A stretch of DNA of 64,000 nucleotides from Panonychus citri (Eukaryota; Arthropoda; Arachnida; Trombidiformes; Tetranychidae), in NCBI RefSeq assembly GCF_014898815.1, contig NW_026515549.1, positions 496,001 to 560,000 on the forward strand, given 5' to 3'. Under the pieces are notes generated by a model. It made no database searches. It worked only from the letters and a program-made list of their open reading frames with translations, and had not been told where the DNA came from. The position numbers were made by a program, and so were the translations under genes. Shown piece by piece: positions 22,301 through 37,259 of the stretch; the stretch's first letter is position 1, and each line of letters opens with the position of its first letter.

Positions 22301-25300
22301 TTTTTGTTGTATTTGAGTATCAACAGGAAGGCGATGTAATGATCTGTGTTGTTAATTTGTTGCTGTTTTCTTAATTGTTAATGATGATGATGCAGCTTGA
22401 ATATATTTACCATGATAATGATGAAAATAAAGAGAGAGAGAGAGATGAATCACATTGAGTGAGATGAATGGGAGTTGATTTGTAATCATAGTAAATGGTT
22501 AATCAAGTGACCAAACATTTAGCTAAGGTAAGATGATTTCTAGTGTCACGGATCTTACCAAATATACAATAAATCCCCTCAGGGTAGAAACAAATTAAAT
22601 GATGATGATGATGATCATCATCATGATAATAACAAAACGATGCAAGATGAAGATAAAGGTTGATAAAAGATGATGATGGCGAAAGAGGAGGAGAAAGTGA
22701 CCCATGTCTTTGTGTAAAAATAGACTGAAAATCACAGCGAAAAAGAAAAAGTTGAAAAGGGAGAAACAACAATCAACAATGTTAATCTTGATCATCTCAC
22801 GAAATTTTCAATGATGATAAAGATGAGAGAAAAAGGTAAAGATTGTCTTTACTATGGTTTAGCTACTTTCATCATCATCTCCATCTCCATCCTCATCCTC
22901 ATCCTCATCATAATCATCATCATCTTCTTGATCATGCAAAGGATCAGAGGTTAATTGACAATAAATGCCGTAACGGATAGAGTATATTTGGAATAGGAAA
23001 ATAATAATAAAAAAAAAGAGAAACAACCAAATGAAAGAGAAAAAGAAAAAGGGAAAAAAAGATGAGGAAGATGAGGAAGATCATGATAAAGATGAAGATG
23101 AAGATAAGCGTTTTCTTCATCCTCTCTAACAATTATATCCATGTTATCCATTAATCAATGAAGCTCATCATGAGGCGTGACTACCAACTCTACGTTTAAG
23201 CAATCAGATTAAGAGGATACCAGTTAGTGTGAAATTAAATATAATATAAGTTTGGTTGAATTTCTCACAGAAATAAAAATAACATCTCGAAACGACACTT
23301 TGCATGACCAACAATCACGGGCAGTTATCAATACAATTAGCCTTAAGGTATGATGCTGATGATGATGATTATCATCAAGGATGAAGAATGTGCTCAAAGA
23401 AGATGAATCAAATCAACTAAATCGTGGTTAATTGTGACAATGAGTAGTTAATATTAAAAACAAAAGGTAATAGTTAATTGTAAACACGAATCGCATCTGT
23501 ATCACGCATCGATATCAAGAAAATAAAGTCAATCAAAGGGACACGGTCTTAGATTATTATGATTAAGAAACTGAAACAAATTAACTTTTCATATCAACAA
23601 CAATTAAGCAAAGAAAAGAATAAAATTTAAAATAATCAAGGATTTAATTAAACAACAGAAATGGTGAATTAAGGAAAACAATCAAGAAGCAGTTGCAAAT
23701 TAACTTTTTCTTTTTATTATTATTATTTTTCGATCTCAATTCATGATTAGAACTTTTTTCTTTATCAAATATTCTCGAACTTGTTTAATCAACTTAATCA
23801 ACTCAATTTGAGTTGATTAACTTTCTTTTCAATCTCATTTTCTTTTCATTTTTGGTTAATTAAAAGGTGTTGGTCAATATTACTACTGGTGGTCAACATT
23901 ATATTTGATTGACACATTTAAAGACCCGTATGTTTGATTGTCACAATCAGTTTTTTGTTTTCTTTTGTTTTCTAATTAAAATTACTGTTAACTGATTGGC
24001 TTTTAACAAATAAATTGGCCGTTGATCATTAAATTGAAACTAAATTAAGAGCTAACAGATCAGTTGATTGTTGACCATTATAATTATGATAATGATTCAA
24101 ATGATATATTTTTTTGGTAAAAATCAATTTACAATTGACTTAAATTACGGTTAACTGTTAATTTAACTGCTCCCATAAACGTTTAATTTAATTTCTTATG
24201 TTGAAATAATTCATTTAACTAAATTATACCTTTCAGAAATTACATCAATACAACAACCAGCACACCAATACCACCAACACCACCACCACCTCCTCCTCCT
24301 CCTCCCACCGCCTCCCTCAATCCACTCAACATCTTCATCACAATTAACATGATCATTTATTTTGAGCCTTATAAAGTTTTCAAATTGATTACGATCAACA
24401 ATTAACTGTAAGCCCATCACCTTTTTTATCAACTGTTAGCAATCAAATTGAAAAAATAAAATGCAATCATTATGATTAGAGGCAAATCAACAATTTAACT
24501 TTTTTTTTTTGATTGCTGTGTTTTTCAATCAATTGTAATCAACAATTAACTAGTCAACTCCCAATACTATTGGTGAACAATTTAACTTTTGGTTAGTTGG
24601 GTGATGTCCAGTTAAAGTAATTTATTATTATTTAGGCCAACTAATAGTTATTAGGTAACTGATCATCGAGATCATATCAACATATAAACACAATTTACAA
24701 TCACAATTAAGCTCACAAATCAAATCTAATCATGTCTAAATTTATATAAAAACAAATCCAACTGATTGAGATTCAATTGACAATATAAACGCAACAATTA
24801 ACAAACCTTGAAACGTTAATTGTGATGACGCCTTAAATGATAATCACCGGATTAAATCACAATTAACCATTATCACTTGTGTATCAATTTAAATTGTTGA
24901 GAGATTAAGATCAAATAAGGTGCAGTTAAATTGCGATCAATTTTTGATATTATTATTAATCAATGATAATGATAAGGTTTTAATTTTTTTTTTCTTTCTT
25001 CTTCTCGATTATATTGATTAACTGTGAGGCTCAACAATCAATAGAACAATTTAATCGGGCTAAACCTGATTCAAATTGTTAATCATAATCATACAATCAA
25101 TAATATATATCAATAGCAATTGGGTGTCGGTTTGATATCGGATTAAGTTGATTCATTTGATTGTTGTTGTGGTTGATCAAAAATTTAGGTTGATATGTTA
25201 TCATCATCGGATCATATTGAATCACAATCAATTGGCTAATCATGATAATCATAATAATAATTGTCTATCAATTGTTATAATCAAACTGATTCACTTACGG

Positions 25301-28300
25301 ATTTTAGTGATTCTTTTTTCACTGAATTAACTAATTTCATAATTGACACATAATATAAATATATTTTATTATCATGATAATCGTAACAATCAGTGAAATT
25401 GTTTTACACATTTAAATTTGTGTTTATATGTTGATTTAATTGTTATCGTCATCAAATTATTTGTGAAATCAAGACCCTATATGTATATAAATATTAATTA
25501 GATTGCTAATATTTAGTTGATCATTTTGTTGATTGAAATGATAACAATTCATATTGATTATCATTTACTATCAGATTATAAGGACAAAAGTTATTAACCA
25601 TTGAAAACGATGATAATCAAATCATTGATGATGATATTTGATTATTTTAATCAAATCTAATGAAACAGTTTCCTGTTAAATAGCTGAAAACGTAATCAGT
25701 AACAATTAATGTCCAATGAGAATGATAATCAACATTAAACGAATGAAGAAAAAGTTTTAATTAATATCGATATAACTATGGAATTGTATCAGAATCGAGT
25801 AACCATGACAACCAATGCTCTAGCACCTTTAATTAAAATGATAACAAGGAAGAGAAATGATCTTATTAATGATGACGATGAAGATAAAGTTAATTATCAT
25901 CATCATCATTATCCCATAAAGATTAAAGATGAAAAGAAAGCCAATCCCATAATAATAATAATAATTTGATATCTGATGAAGATGATGAAACATTTTTATT
26001 ACTCTGATGATATTTTATCTTCATCTGATTGGGTCATAAAAAAATGATGAGGATGAGGAGCCAAAAACAAAATGATGGAGACAGGTAAATGGCCAAGCCC
26101 AGGTGAATGTTATTATATTTAAGACAAGAAAATATTTACATCATCATCCATTGATGATTATGATTAAGATGATGATTAAGGGTAAATTGTTGGACAATTA
26201 TTATTTCATGAATGGCCATCACATTGTGAGCTACCCTCTAAGTCTAACATTCAAAAGGTGTACAAAATTACCGGGTGGGTTATGGGATGGATTGGAGTTT
26301 CATATTTATATATATATATATTAATAGTAAAGATAATGAGTAAATTGCTTGGAGCTAAATTGTTACACAAATTTAATTATAATGAAGGTAAGTAAACAGC
26401 AAGAAAAAACTTAAATGTTAATACACCAGAATGAGAGAAATGAATTTACAACAAACTAATCAGTGAATCTTTAATTGTTTGACCTTGGCGATAGATGTAC
26501 AATTTATATATTTATATATATAAATTTAGCATAATTTTCACTGACCATCATCCATATATCTTGACCATTACAATTTTAAGGTGGAGGATACGATTAGTAA
26601 ATATTAAAATATATTCATGAAACAATTAGAGATGTTGATTAGCAAAAAAAAAGAGAAATGAAAAATTGTTAATCTCTCTACAATGAGAATCTAATTTAGT
26701 TTAATGTTGATTTAAAGAGTGGGTATTTAACTAATAATAATACACACCAGTGTCTTGTCATTACACAATTAAGTTAATCATTTAATGATGAACATGATTA
26801 GCTTTAATTTTCCCTCTTAAATCATAAACAATCAGTTGATAATGATAACTTTTGAAAGGCGATACAAGAAGTAGGAGAAAAAAGTTTGATAGGAAAAAAA
26901 TTGAATTGAGACAAAGTAACAATAAAGTTCAATATCATTTACTATCAAATTAAAATCAATTTTGTTGATCATTAGTTAACAGTTGATAGTTAAAAATGGC
27001 GAGGATAAAAAAATATCAATCTTAACTGTGATTACATGATTATCATCATTTTAAAGTGTGTGTAAGATGAAAAAAAAGATGAGGATGCTTTTTGGATCCT
27101 ACTCTTGACCATTTGTCAAATGAATGAAAGGAAAGGCCATCAATCTATGTTATAAATGTACAAATAATTGATGCTATTGAAAAGTAATCTAACATCATCA
27201 TGGAGAGTATATAACAAAAAAATGATGATAAAATGATGAAGATAATGATGAGGATGAAAATAAAACCAATGATAAAAAGTAGGTATAAGTTTTTAAAACA
27301 GTTTTGTTGCCTTCTTGTTGGTAAAAGTGTAAAAAAAAACCTGAGACCCTAAGATATTATATATTTGATGATGAATGAATGAAAATAATACTAAAATCAA
27401 TAGAGGGTCAGTGGAGGGGTCAGTTAGATTGTATCGAGGGGTATTACCGGTTTGACCAACGCTAAAGGTAAAAGGTTTATTATGTAAGCGATTTTGTGAA
27501 GAAACAAAAAACTAAAGGCTAAGGTTAACACGCAATATGATAAACAGGTAACACTGGTGCAGGTTGGGTTATAATAGCATTAGAAACTCCATAGACACTG
27601 GAATCAATTGAGAGATTGAGTAGCAAAAATCATTGGAAATTCATTGGAAATACTGAAAACTATTAACCATTGCAATTGATTGTATTTGTAATCATCTGAA
27701 TGCAACTGATTGCAATCAGTTAGTGCTGTTATTTGTTTGTTGGAGATGATGAAGATTATGGTTATACCTGTAGAAATCGTTATGTGTCCATGCATTTAGT
27801 TGGTTGTTGTTTCTTTCAGGGTCAAATTAAAGGTTGCAAAAAATAGGTAGCAATGGCCTAAGAAAAGGTAAATGTCGCCATCATTATGTAATAAAATTGG
27901 TGTTTTATTATTTTCTCACAAGAATTTGAGAGAAATCAATTGACTTTCTTTCTCTCCTTGTTCTGGCGATGGCCATTTGATGACCCGCAGGAGAAAAGGT
28001 ATAAAAACATGTTCCAAGTGATTCCAAGGAGGGTAAGTTTATATTCTCGTACCTAGAGAGTAAATGCTAATTCTTGACCAATTAGGTTCCAATAAATCGG
28101 TCATTTGATTTTACTACTTCTTTCTTCATACAACTACTATTACTTTTTGCTACCAATGCCTTGAGTATTCAACGAATAAAACAAAACAAAAGGTAACAAG
28201 CAGGGAATTGGTTACCTTAAGATGACACAGGAAACTGTTAAAGTGGAGAAAGTTGAAGTGGGGAGGAAAAGGTAAGTTCTCAAGAAGAAAAAAAAATTCA

Positions 28301-31300
28301 CTGAGCCTAAAATCTCAGTTTGAATTGAGAAGATTAAGTTTATGTTAGAGACTAAACTGTTTTCGAGTAAAAAAGTAAGAGAAGAAAAAAATTACACCAG
28401 TGTAATATTCACATTGGTAACTCGCCTTTACTTTTCCAAGCACCAGAGTTACCACCTGAAGTTCACTGTCGGTTTATGGCCGCACAATGTACATGGTCAA
28501 CTTGATGTTTCTGCACGGAGGGAAGTTTGACCTCTCTCTTTCTCTCTCATTCTTTCCACTCTTCTTGCCATCATCCTCATCTTCCCATCTTCTTATACAC
28601 AGACAAAAGTATTAAATATAAGCAAGATGAAGTCGTCTGCATAATATTATGCAAGAAACTGTACTTACATTGAGACTCTATGTGTATATAAACAACATAC
28701 TGTGACTGGACCACCCAATTCAATGTCTTTAAGATGCTGATTGGTTTAGTAAGATAATCATAATCATCTTCATAATCATCATAATCATCATCAGATTATC
28801 ATCATCATGAGAAATGTCTATCAATTACTTTCACTGGTCAAACCAACAGTTTAGAAAACAAAAGGCAAATTTATATCACAATTTATAAATTGTTACAATC
28901 TAATTTACATAAATTGTAATTACAACCAAATTTTAAAAACTTTTCTCTCCTTCATTTTCAATTGCAAAGGTAAATTGTTATTGCTAATTTTGAGTAAATT
29001 GTGAACAACCAAAAAAAGTTGATTGAATTGTAAAGTTTTAAAACAACAATTTAACTTATTATTGAAGCGAAGCAAAAAAATCACCAAATCAAATGATTGA
29101 TTAATTGTTACTGTAAATTGTTGATCATTATCACGATGATTTGAGTGATAAATTTAATTACGACCAAGACCCATTAATATGAAGCTAATTAACTAATCAA
29201 TGAATAATGAGTTACACCAACTGAATGTTGTGATTTAACAGATTAACATGATAATATCATTTTCATGGTTTAATTTTTGATTGTCCAGCAATCCTTTTGT
29301 TTTCCTGATTCTAATTAACTTTAAATTAATGACCATTGAATATTATTGGTAATTTAATGGACAACTAATGTCAAATGATACAATTAATTAATAACAGATA
29401 ATGATAATAAAATGCAATGTCCACTGATCACAAGCTAATTAATGATAAACTGTATCTAATCATTTACTAACTGTAATGATAATGTTTGATTTTAATCAAT
29501 AAACTTGATTCACAATTAACTTTAGCTAATGATGATTGAATTCACATAGAAACAGAAACATGAACTAATAATAGCAAATGAACATTATCAAAGTGATTAA
29601 CCACTTTACACTAATTAATCAGCCTTTATTTGGATTGGAAAATGTTACTGGTAAGATAATTAAGGATCACCCTGTGTTCTGGTGTATATTTTGGTGTTTG
29701 TGATCTTGTTCCGGGTGATAAATTTATCATGATAATTAAAAGATTAAGGGATGCAATGGATTAGCTCAAAAATAAACTGTTGATTGAAAAAAATTGTTCC
29801 GTTGTCAGCAGTTTATATAAGATCAATTTGAGCTCGAATTTGTAGAGAAAAAAAAAGAATATTCATTTTCGAAAGAAAAAGTTCTAATAGTTAGATACAC
29901 AGTTAGAACTGATGATAAACTGTGAATAGAATCAGTGATGATGAGGATGATAATGATAAGGGAAAAAAGCTTTGGCTCAAGTCCATTAAAAGTCCCCACT
30001 GACTTGGTGATCCCACCCAAGGAAACATCATCTTGTTTCAACAATTAGACATACACAGAGTCACAGGGGAGTTTACATGATGTTAATCATGATCTCGTCA
30101 TCAGAATCATCAACACAATTAACATGATGATGTTTATCTCAACAAATGGATAAACATAAACATCGTTACTTTCAAGAGTAATTAATTAGCTTACCTCAAG
30201 TTTGTAGGCTCGATTATAATCTTCATAGGACCAGCCAAATGATGTGAGGATTCTGATTATATCTTTAGGTGATAAACTGCTGAACATTTTATCCAAGAGT
30301 ATCTTTAATCGTACCGGAAGTGCTGTAGTACCAAACAAGACTAACGATGTAATGTCAAATGCCGTGTTAATCGCTATATCGACCGTTAAAATGGCCTCAT
30401 CTTCAGTGTTGTTTATTGATCCAAGTTTGTCCAAAGCTAATAAAAGTTAAACATTAAATAAACAACAATTAGTATTTATTATTATCATTACATTGGTAAA
30501 AGTTAATTAAAAACAGAAAGTTGAAACTGAGCAAAAACCAATTGTAAATGTAATAAATTTCACAGGAATTGCAAATGACAAGTAAGTTAATTGTGAACAA
30601 CATCAATTTACAATCAACAACAATCAACGGTTAATGATTTTAAGACAAATTGAGGTTACGAGTAAAAAGGTTAGTTAGTTAATTGCAAAGTCCATTTCCT
30701 AGTCTATTTTACACTTTAAACCATCGGTGTAAAAGTCTTTGTAATTTGATAACAACAATATCATCATTATGATTACAAGTTTTACTCTCTTTCAATAACA
30801 AAAAGTGATAATCTCTCAATGGATAATTGGATTGAACAAGATCCTTGTGTGGATTAAGGTTTAAGTAATAATCACCAACAGGATAAGAGTAAAACCTCAA
30901 ATAATAACAAGATGAAACAAATGAAATTACATGATGGACATTGGGTTCAAATCCCTGGAAGATTAAACTTTTCAAAAGAGATGAAAAACTTTTTCTCTCG
31001 ATATTTGATTCCTTAGGAGAAACAAAAAAATGACCATCAAGGTAATGATAATGATAATAATCAATTCGAATAGAACATTTTTTCTTCTCTTCTTCATCTT
31101 ATTTTCTAAATACAGAAAAATATAACATTCTAACACTCTGTAGATTGAGTTCTGAATAGGAATCCACTTTGCAAGATGATCAAGCGTTCGGGAGGCGCAC
31201 TCGCCATCTATTAACTAATGACCCAGGTCAACAAGGTATTTTTTTGTCTACTTGTCAAGGATGAAATGTACACAAAGGCAAGTAAGAGGAGGTGGAGGGT

Positions 31301-34300
31301 GGACCGGGGTGGTAAATGTAATACAATTTGTAAAAAAATTTCAATTGCATTTCAATTGGAACACAATCAACACCAATGCAATAAAACAGCATCACCAAAA
31401 GTCATCATTGCAAAGCCTTTTTACCTTGGGTCTTTGATAATGCCAATAATAACAATGAAGATGAGGATGGAGATGATGAGACAAGCTAATAACACAGAGA
31501 GTGAGTGAGAGAGAGAGATGAAAATTTGTCTGATGCTGTAAGTTGCAAAGGCCAAATAAATTTTCACGGAAGATTGATTAAATTGAATAGTTGTTTTTTT
31601 CTCGATTCCATTGGAAGAGTAGGAAGATGCCAATTGAATGAGAAAAGTATATTAGACAAGATGAAGAAAATGTTAAGGATTACATTTAACACCCACCGAT
31701 GATGATGATGATGAAGAGGAGGTGGAAGATGAAGTGGGCCAATTTCGAGGTAATTTTGTTTTTATGGTTACAATTGACAGAAATTGTTGTGATCACAATT
31801 AGAAACCACAAATTACATTAGATTACATTTTCAAGCTGACGACTTATATAATGATTAGATTGAAGCTTTTTCTTCATCAATTGATTAGTTGATTGCTATT
31901 GTAAACTCAATGTAATATAAAAAGGTATCAGGAATATAACATTAAATTATATTGTGTAAAGAAAAAAAATTAGTGTAATTACTTTAATTGATCATTCAAA
32001 TGTAAGAGACAATCTTTATCACCATCATCATCATCATCATCTTCATCTTCATCTTCATCATCATCTTGTTGAGCATTACAATTAGTTGGTTCTACCCATT
32101 GAAACACATGTAAAGGTCATTAGATGATCAAGAATCATTATCAGAAATTATGTTTAAAAATGATAATAACTGATTTTGAATTGATAATATGATGAGGATG
32201 ATAAATAGGATGAGGAGAGTGGGTATGAAAGGGTATTAAGGCGGTGGGTGGATGAAGGCGGAAGGAGGAAGCATATTGTGGTGAATACAATGGGATAAAT
32301 TGTCGCAATTTAATGTTTACTCATTATTAATGATAACATTTGATTTACATTTTCCACTTTGACATCGAGTGATAATTTCATTGTTATTTATATTATGATC
32401 ATCTTTTCATCCTCATCCCAATATTTATCATCATCATCATCATCATAATCATCAAGTGTGATTACAGGAAGATATGAAAATACAAGAATCAATATTTACT
32501 CAGTTAACTCAACGTTTGATTTGAAAAATTATTTTCAATCAATTTAATGTTTTACCAACTTGATTTAGATTATTATTATTATCAAGTAATGATCATGTTG
32601 ATTGCTTGTGAGATTTGTTGATTAAATTGTGTTTTCCCTTTCGTTTTGTTGATTGTTAACCGTTGATTAACAATTAATTGCCTACAGGCTATTTAATCAA
32701 CAATCAACATGTCACCAAATAATAAATATATTTGTTACCGTTAGTTAATCCAGTTATGGTTTCAGTTGATTAAATTAAATTAAATTAGTCTGATATCAAT
32801 TGTTAACAATATAAACACAACCAATTGATTAACTTGATAGATATTAATTTAATGATGGTTAATGATCAACAATCATTTGGATGACAATCAAATATAAACA
32901 ATGTTATTTTAAAGTTATCATTGTAAACCAAATGATGATCATTTTTTTAATTGTGACACTTTGATTGTTGAAATTTGATGCCAAAGTAAACAGTAACTTT
33001 TATCCAGCAACAACAATCAGAAAATGAAAACAAATATCTAAATTGTTAGTTGATTAACTTACCAACAATACAGTTAATCAAATAAACAATTTATCAAAAA
33101 GTTTGTTCATGTTTATCACCAATGAGATTTAATTGATTATGTAAACATAAATCAGGTTATAAGTTGATTGTTTCATTTAAAAAGTTAAAAACAATCAACC
33201 TAAAAGAGACACAATCAACTAATCATATTTAACTTTATTGTAAGAATCAATTGTTCAATTGGTTGATGAATTAAAAAAAAAAATTAAGACAAAATTTTCC
33301 CACAGTGAAAACCACAATCATCATACTCACTTAATGTTATTATTAAACTAACAGTTAATTGACCTTATCAAATTAACTAATTGTTGATACTAATCATGAT
33401 GAAGAGGGAGGGAGCAAGAACGAAAAGATGAGCATGAGGAAGAAGACAGAATATGATAAAATATGAGAGAGAGAGAGATGAAGATGAAGTCAATTTTTTT
33501 CTTGTAAAGAAAATGAATCTCTGCTTGACCAAGGACGAGTGTCAAATATGAGGAATGCAATTATTAGCTGACAAGAAGATGGTGATGAGATTCATCATCA
33601 TCATCATCATCATGGTCAAGAAAAAAGATGAAGATGATCCCGAATGTTTATAAAATTGTAGCCTGGCCCAAAGTGAAGGTGATTTCCCGCTGAGTGTAAC
33701 AAAGTTGACCTTTAAGGGGAACTCATGTTTTCTCCTCTATTGTTATTCAATGAACTCTACCATGTCTCTTGCTGCATGACCAATGACCATTGTCCAGGTA
33801 ATACACATTATTATTATCTTCGCATCTCTAGTTAATAATATACCTTTAAAACCCATGTTACCCCACCCATTACAGTTTATCAACTATTGTTCTACTTTTT
33901 TCTTTTCTCTTTTTCTCTCTTCTTTTTTCTTCTTCATTTTCGAAGGGGATGCCTTACCTTTCGACCTTTACTATCTCTCTCTCTCTCTCTCACTTACCTT
34001 TATCACCCTCTCTCCATTACTACGAATATACTACAACTTATCATCCTCCTTCTCTTCCACCCCTGACCCTCCTACTTTTCTTTCCGGTTCAATTTCGAAT
34101 TGATTCTTTTTCTTTTCGTCGGGCAGTCAAAGTGAAAAATTTTGTCGAACTCTCGTCTCAATGTCTCCAACTAAATGTCATCTTTTATAGTCTACATTGA
34201 TAATACCTTCTCCATCATCATCATCATCATCATTTAAATAATAATCGTCATCAACCACCACCACCTCCTCTCTCTCTCCATCCTCATCCCTCTCATGTAT

Positions 34301-37224
34301 TCAACTCGATGGCTCGTATAAGCGAGCAACCAGAAACTGAGCCACAAAATAGTTTGGAAATGTTATTTTTATATGGAAAAAAAATAGATGAAGATCAAGT
34401 TGAAGATGAAGATGGAGACGTGATGAGGAATTAGATTTGCAAGAGAAGAGAAAAAAATTAAGAGAAGAGCAAAGTAAACCATCAATCATTTTCTTGAGAC
34501 TCTGTGTTAATTACCAGCAATAAGATGCGTCACCACAGCAACAAAAAAACCTTAATAATGATGATCATCAACAGAAACAACAACATCAATTGGCTTTTGC
34601 TAACCTTTGGTACTTTTTTTGCAGTTGATGGTTTTTGTTTGGTTGCTTGATTGCTTACTTGCTTATTGCTGGTTCGCTGTAAATTGTTAAACACATAAAA
34701 CAAAAACCAATTTGCTGTTAAAACAATTTAAATCATGCTTGAAATTATCATCATCATCTTTTTAAGACATTCTTGTTAAAGATGATGAAGGATGCTCTCG
34801 GTTCAGATGATGAAAGTGATGCAGTTTTTATCTCACTTCTTGTTTGATCAGGTTGGACTTTTTTGTTTCTCATTTGGGAATAGATGATATTTAAGATGAT
34901 GATGATAAATAAAATAGTAAACAGTATTTGATGATGAGAGATGAGAGATGAGTAAAAATGATCAAGATAATGAATGAAATGTTATTACAATTAAGAGTTA
35001 AAACTTATATTCGTATCATGATTAAAGTATAATAAATGTAATGATGAAATCGCCTCAAGGTAACAACAAATTCAAGTTATTTATCATCTTCATCACCACC
35101 CACTCTTATCCCTCCTCCCGCTATTTTCATCATCATCATCATCATCATCATCTTGCTTAATCTTAATCCCTTTATTTCACTAACTTTAATCAAGTTAATC
35201 AATTACTGGACAGTTTTTGTTGACTGAGAGGGAAAACAAATCCTTGACCAGAAAGTTGTATGTAAATTGTTACTGATCAAGTAACTTTTTTTATCCAACA
35301 ATTAACAAAAGATCATGATTACAGGATTAATTGTGATTTAATCTAATCAACCTTGACCATAAGAATACTAATCAACATAAATGAACATTATGATAAATTA
35401 ATTACTTTTCCATCAGATTGGGTTAGGCTTAATTTTGATTTTACTTTTGTTCAAATGTTTCCTTTACTTTCGTTGACAATTAACAATCTGAGAGAAACGA
35501 AAATCGCTAAGCAAATGAAAGAAACGTTTTTTTTTTGACAATTTGATTAATTGTCGATGACCCAAACAGTGTTGACCACAAAGCTATTAGCTGATGTCAT
35601 CATCATTATGATGAAAATCCTTGAGACAATCAAACGAACCACATATTCATACTCATATACGAATACATTGGATAACCTTGATTATTATCAAGTTAATCAT
35701 TTCTTGTGGTCAAGTAATTCAAAGAGAAAGAATTTTTTTTTCTTCTAAAGGTAAACATTAGCACCGATTGATGCGAAAGCAAATAGACAGACAATATGTG
35801 CCAACGTGAGAGTTAACCAATAGCATAATAATACTCAGCAGGTTCTGGTGATATCAAATTAACAAGTCCAGCGGGTATTATAATACCCGCTCTTTTGTTG
35901 ATGGACACTCTGTGTATTCAAGTCCTGACCTTGTCAAGGTAACATTAGCACTGAATAAAAGTCACTTGAAAATTATTATTATCATTTCATTTTCTACCTT
36001 TATTTTTACCTTTTCATCTCTTTCTTTTTCTCTTTCTTCTCTTCGGGTGCCATTTACCTGTTTCGTTGCAGCATTTTCAATGCAAACCATTTATTTCGCA
36101 TCTTAATCGTAAGGTAAACAAGCAACAAGAATAAGAAAGAAGAAGAAGATGAACAAGATGATAAGGTTGAAGATGAGGATGAAAAAGGAAGTGAAAGCCT
36201 TTCATTGTGAAAACGCTATTGGTAAACAATTAGGATCTCTTTTTGTGTGTGTGTATCTGTGGTTAAGGTCAATATACACGAGACTTTGAAGATGAGGATG
36301 AAAAAGAAAGATGAAGATGATAAGTTGGAAAGTGACAAAGTCAATATATAAAAATGGAAGAGGAAAAAGTTAAGAGTAACAAAGTTTTGACAAAGACTTT
36401 TTTTCATCATCATGTTGACTTTTCCATCTTGATTTGATTTCATTTTAGAAAATGATGCGGATGATAATCAATTGATAGTACTGGTCAATCATTCTCCTTT
36501 CCCCTCAATCTATTGGTCAGTCTCATATTGTATTCTGGTTTCTCTTCAATCAAATTTCTTTCACAATTTTCTCTCTCTCATTTTTTTTCTTCTTCATCAT
36601 CTATTGGAAAATTATAATTCTCTCTCTGAGAGAGCGAGAGACATCACAAGGACAAAACTCTGATTGAAATGATAGTGATAGATGAATAGATGATGATGAT
36701 AGTTCATGATGGAAAAATGTAAAGATGATGACGATGATTATTATTATTACCTGATGATGAAAATTGAAGTTAAGAAGCATAAGAAATGAAAGGAAAATCA
36801 TCCAAGGTATAATATCATTAGAATCAAATCGTGAGGAGGTTGAAACTTTGAGACGGCTTTTTGAGGTATAATATCAACGACAAGGCTCTAGTGACACCCG
36901 ATAAGATGATGATGAGAAGATGATAATTGAAGAAACAAGATGATGATGATAATGGTTGATGCCTTTTCAAAGTTACAATTGTAAACCAATTTAAACACCA
37001 ACCCGACATTGAAATTGATATAATATTAGTGAAAAAATAGTGAATGATAAGCTATCTTAAATTTGGAAACTATGAATAAATGTTGATAGCCTTGGGCTAT
37101 TCAATTCAGGTAAAACCTTCCATCATCATCTTTACCTTTTCTTTGTCATCTTTTCAATTCCAAGTCATCATCTTTTTCATGATCAACTCTCATCGAGATG
37201 AATTTGTTGTAAACAAAAACAAGT

Positions 37225-37259
<35 letters not shown>

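Larger units (their letters stand above)
17291..30194 (-). other. Intron of disco/basonuclin, 12.9 kb
   Basis: Bounded by a consensus donor GAG|GTAAGC at 30194 and an acceptor TTATTAG at 17291. The first kilobase beside the acceptor (about 17330-18420) is purine-rich on the plus strand, so the pre-mRNA is pyrimidine-rich there. The rest holds two (GA)n runs of about 40 bases, GAT/ATC microsatellites, and AT-rich DNA full of CAATCA, TTAATTG and TGATTG words (about 18900-21000 and 23600-25700). A few less repetitive islands occur (21990-22090, 27400-27560, 27960-28060, 28430-28520). No transposon, nested gene or RNA gene is recognised. Confidence 0.8.

Noticed and set aside
22595..22795. Hydrophobic minus-strand frames that resemble membrane segments (also near 23000 and 34300)
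   Set aside because: They come from GAT/ATC and GA/CT microsatellites, which translate as Ile, Met, Ser and Leu runs.
30709..30975. An 88-codon minus-strand frame near the 30436 exon
   Set aside because: No recognised similarity and no need for an extra exon: the 63138 exon joins the 30436 exon in a conserved split codon. It could still be an alternative exon, but nothing supports that.
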